A model generated the notes under the pieces. It worked only from the letters and a program-made list of their open reading frames with translations, made no database searches and was not told the origin of the DNA. A stretch of 12,744 nt of DNA from Christensenella sp. UBA4379. GTDB lineage: Bacteria; Bacillota; Clostridia; Christensenellales; Aristaeellaceae. The stretch's first letter is position 1. Each line of letters opens with the position of its first letter. The DNA lies in assembly GCA_002391225.1 (NCBI GenBank), contig DGRV01000007.1, forward strand, positions 5,696 through 18,439. The letters are read 5' to 3'. A program made the position numbers and the translations under genes. Positions 12,288-12,744 of the stretch are shown here, piece after piece.

Positions 12288-12744
12288 TGAGACTTATTCA
12301 TTGGGCAAGCAAAGGAGTTCATAGAATCCCAGGTTTTGTTTTTGCCATCATCAATTCCATTTTGATAGCAACAATTGCTATTTCAGCAAGTGGAGGAGCT
12401 ATTCTTTCCAAAATACAAATTGGAGATGTTAGCGCTGCATATCAAACGCTGATCAATCTTTGCCCGGATATAGAATCTATCAGTAAGTCTCCCTGGATAG
12501 GACCGGTTGCTATTGCTCTTAAAGCTGATTTGGACTGGAAGCTCCGAAGCGGGCAGACCAGCGAAGAAGATTATGAAAAGCAAATTGAAAACACCGGATA
12601 TTATTACGTCGTCTGCGGAAAGCACAGACCGTTGGAAGCAGTAACATTTTATGTCATGCTTTCGGCTGCTGGTCTGCCTGTTGTGCTGGACGATGCGGAC
12701 GAAATCCTGGCTCGTTTTAAAGGCAATGATTATATCGGCATTGT
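12287..12744 (+). CDS. Unknown membrane protein, partial (runs off the right edge)
   Basis: ATG at 12287 overlaps the stop of the JAB gene (TAATG), with GGAGGGAATCAG just upstream, so the two are translationally coupled. The 152 codons seen begin MRLIHWASKGVHRIPGFVFA, then one clear membrane helix to about residue 40 (IINSILIATIAISASGGAIL). A soluble part follows, with KADLDWKLRSGQTSEEDYEK and ENTGYYYVVCGKHRPLEAVT. I do not recognise a family. Base composition shifts: the first 60 codons or so are AT-rich like the JAB gene, and the later part is richer in G and C, which may mean a fusion. Coupling to a JAB gene suggests a membrane effector or accessory protein of a defence cassette, but this is inference. 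Confidence 0.7.
   Translation, partial: MRLIHWASKGVHRIPGFVFAIINSILIATIAISASGGAILSKIQIGDVSAAYQTLINLCPDIESISKSPWIGPVAIALKADLDWKLRSGQTSEEDYEKQIENTGYYYVVCGKHRPLEAVTFYVMLSAAGLPVVLDDADEILARFKGNDYIGI

Noticed and set aside
1..12744. CRISPR array, tRNA or rRNA genes
   Set aside because: No regularly spaced direct repeats and no cloverleaf or ribosomal RNA signatures were noticed on reading either strand.

Overview
The window looks like a chromosomal segment of an anaerobic, fairly GC-rich member of the Bacillota (Clostridia type). Good AGGAGG-like ribosome sites, TTGxxx/TATAAT promoters, a three-gene tat operon, and relics of conjugative or phage-type elements common in gut and rumen Clostridia all point that way. 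No RNA gene is visible, so the taxonomy is inference from style only.

Layout. (1) 1-3261, minus strand: a signalling operon made of a 7TM histidine-kinase-like protein without a recognisable ATPase core, a complete sensor kinase, and the start of a response regulator cut by the window edge. (2) 3262-4183: no intact gene. This AT-richer stretch holds fragments of a phage/plasmid primase tail, the head of a DUF6788-type protein and the head of a transposase, plus inverted repeats, a terminator and promoters. (3) 4184-5581, plus strand: tatB-tatA-tatC. The tatB gene appears to start with ATT, and tatA is only 58 aa. A large hairpin terminator follows. (4) 5671-6543, minus: a LysR-type regulator, divergent from (5) 6678-8705, plus: a Tat-exported FAD/FMN fumarate-reductase-like flavoprotein. 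Their promoters overlap around a LysR-like dyad. (6) 8856-10739: an alpha/beta hydrolase fused to a polytopic membrane domain. (7) 10740-12744: a second mosaic, with a headless coiled-coil (mobilisation-like) tail, a headless Nudix gene, a JAB/MPN metalloprotease gene whose start is also unclear, and the start of an unknown membrane protein running off the window.

How it may work together (inference): the Tat translocase sits next to a clear RR-motif substrate. The reductase carries FAD plus a site for covalently bound FMN, so it probably acts outside the membrane as a terminal reductase for an organic acceptor. The LysR protein is the obvious candidate regulator of the reductase. The two-component system could sense the same or another extracellular cue. 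The membrane-bound hydrolase could act on a related extracellular ester, but it has its own transcription unit. The final two genes look like the edge of a defence-type cassette (the JAB protein resembles CBASS Cap3 and related deconjugases), inserted among decayed mobile DNA.
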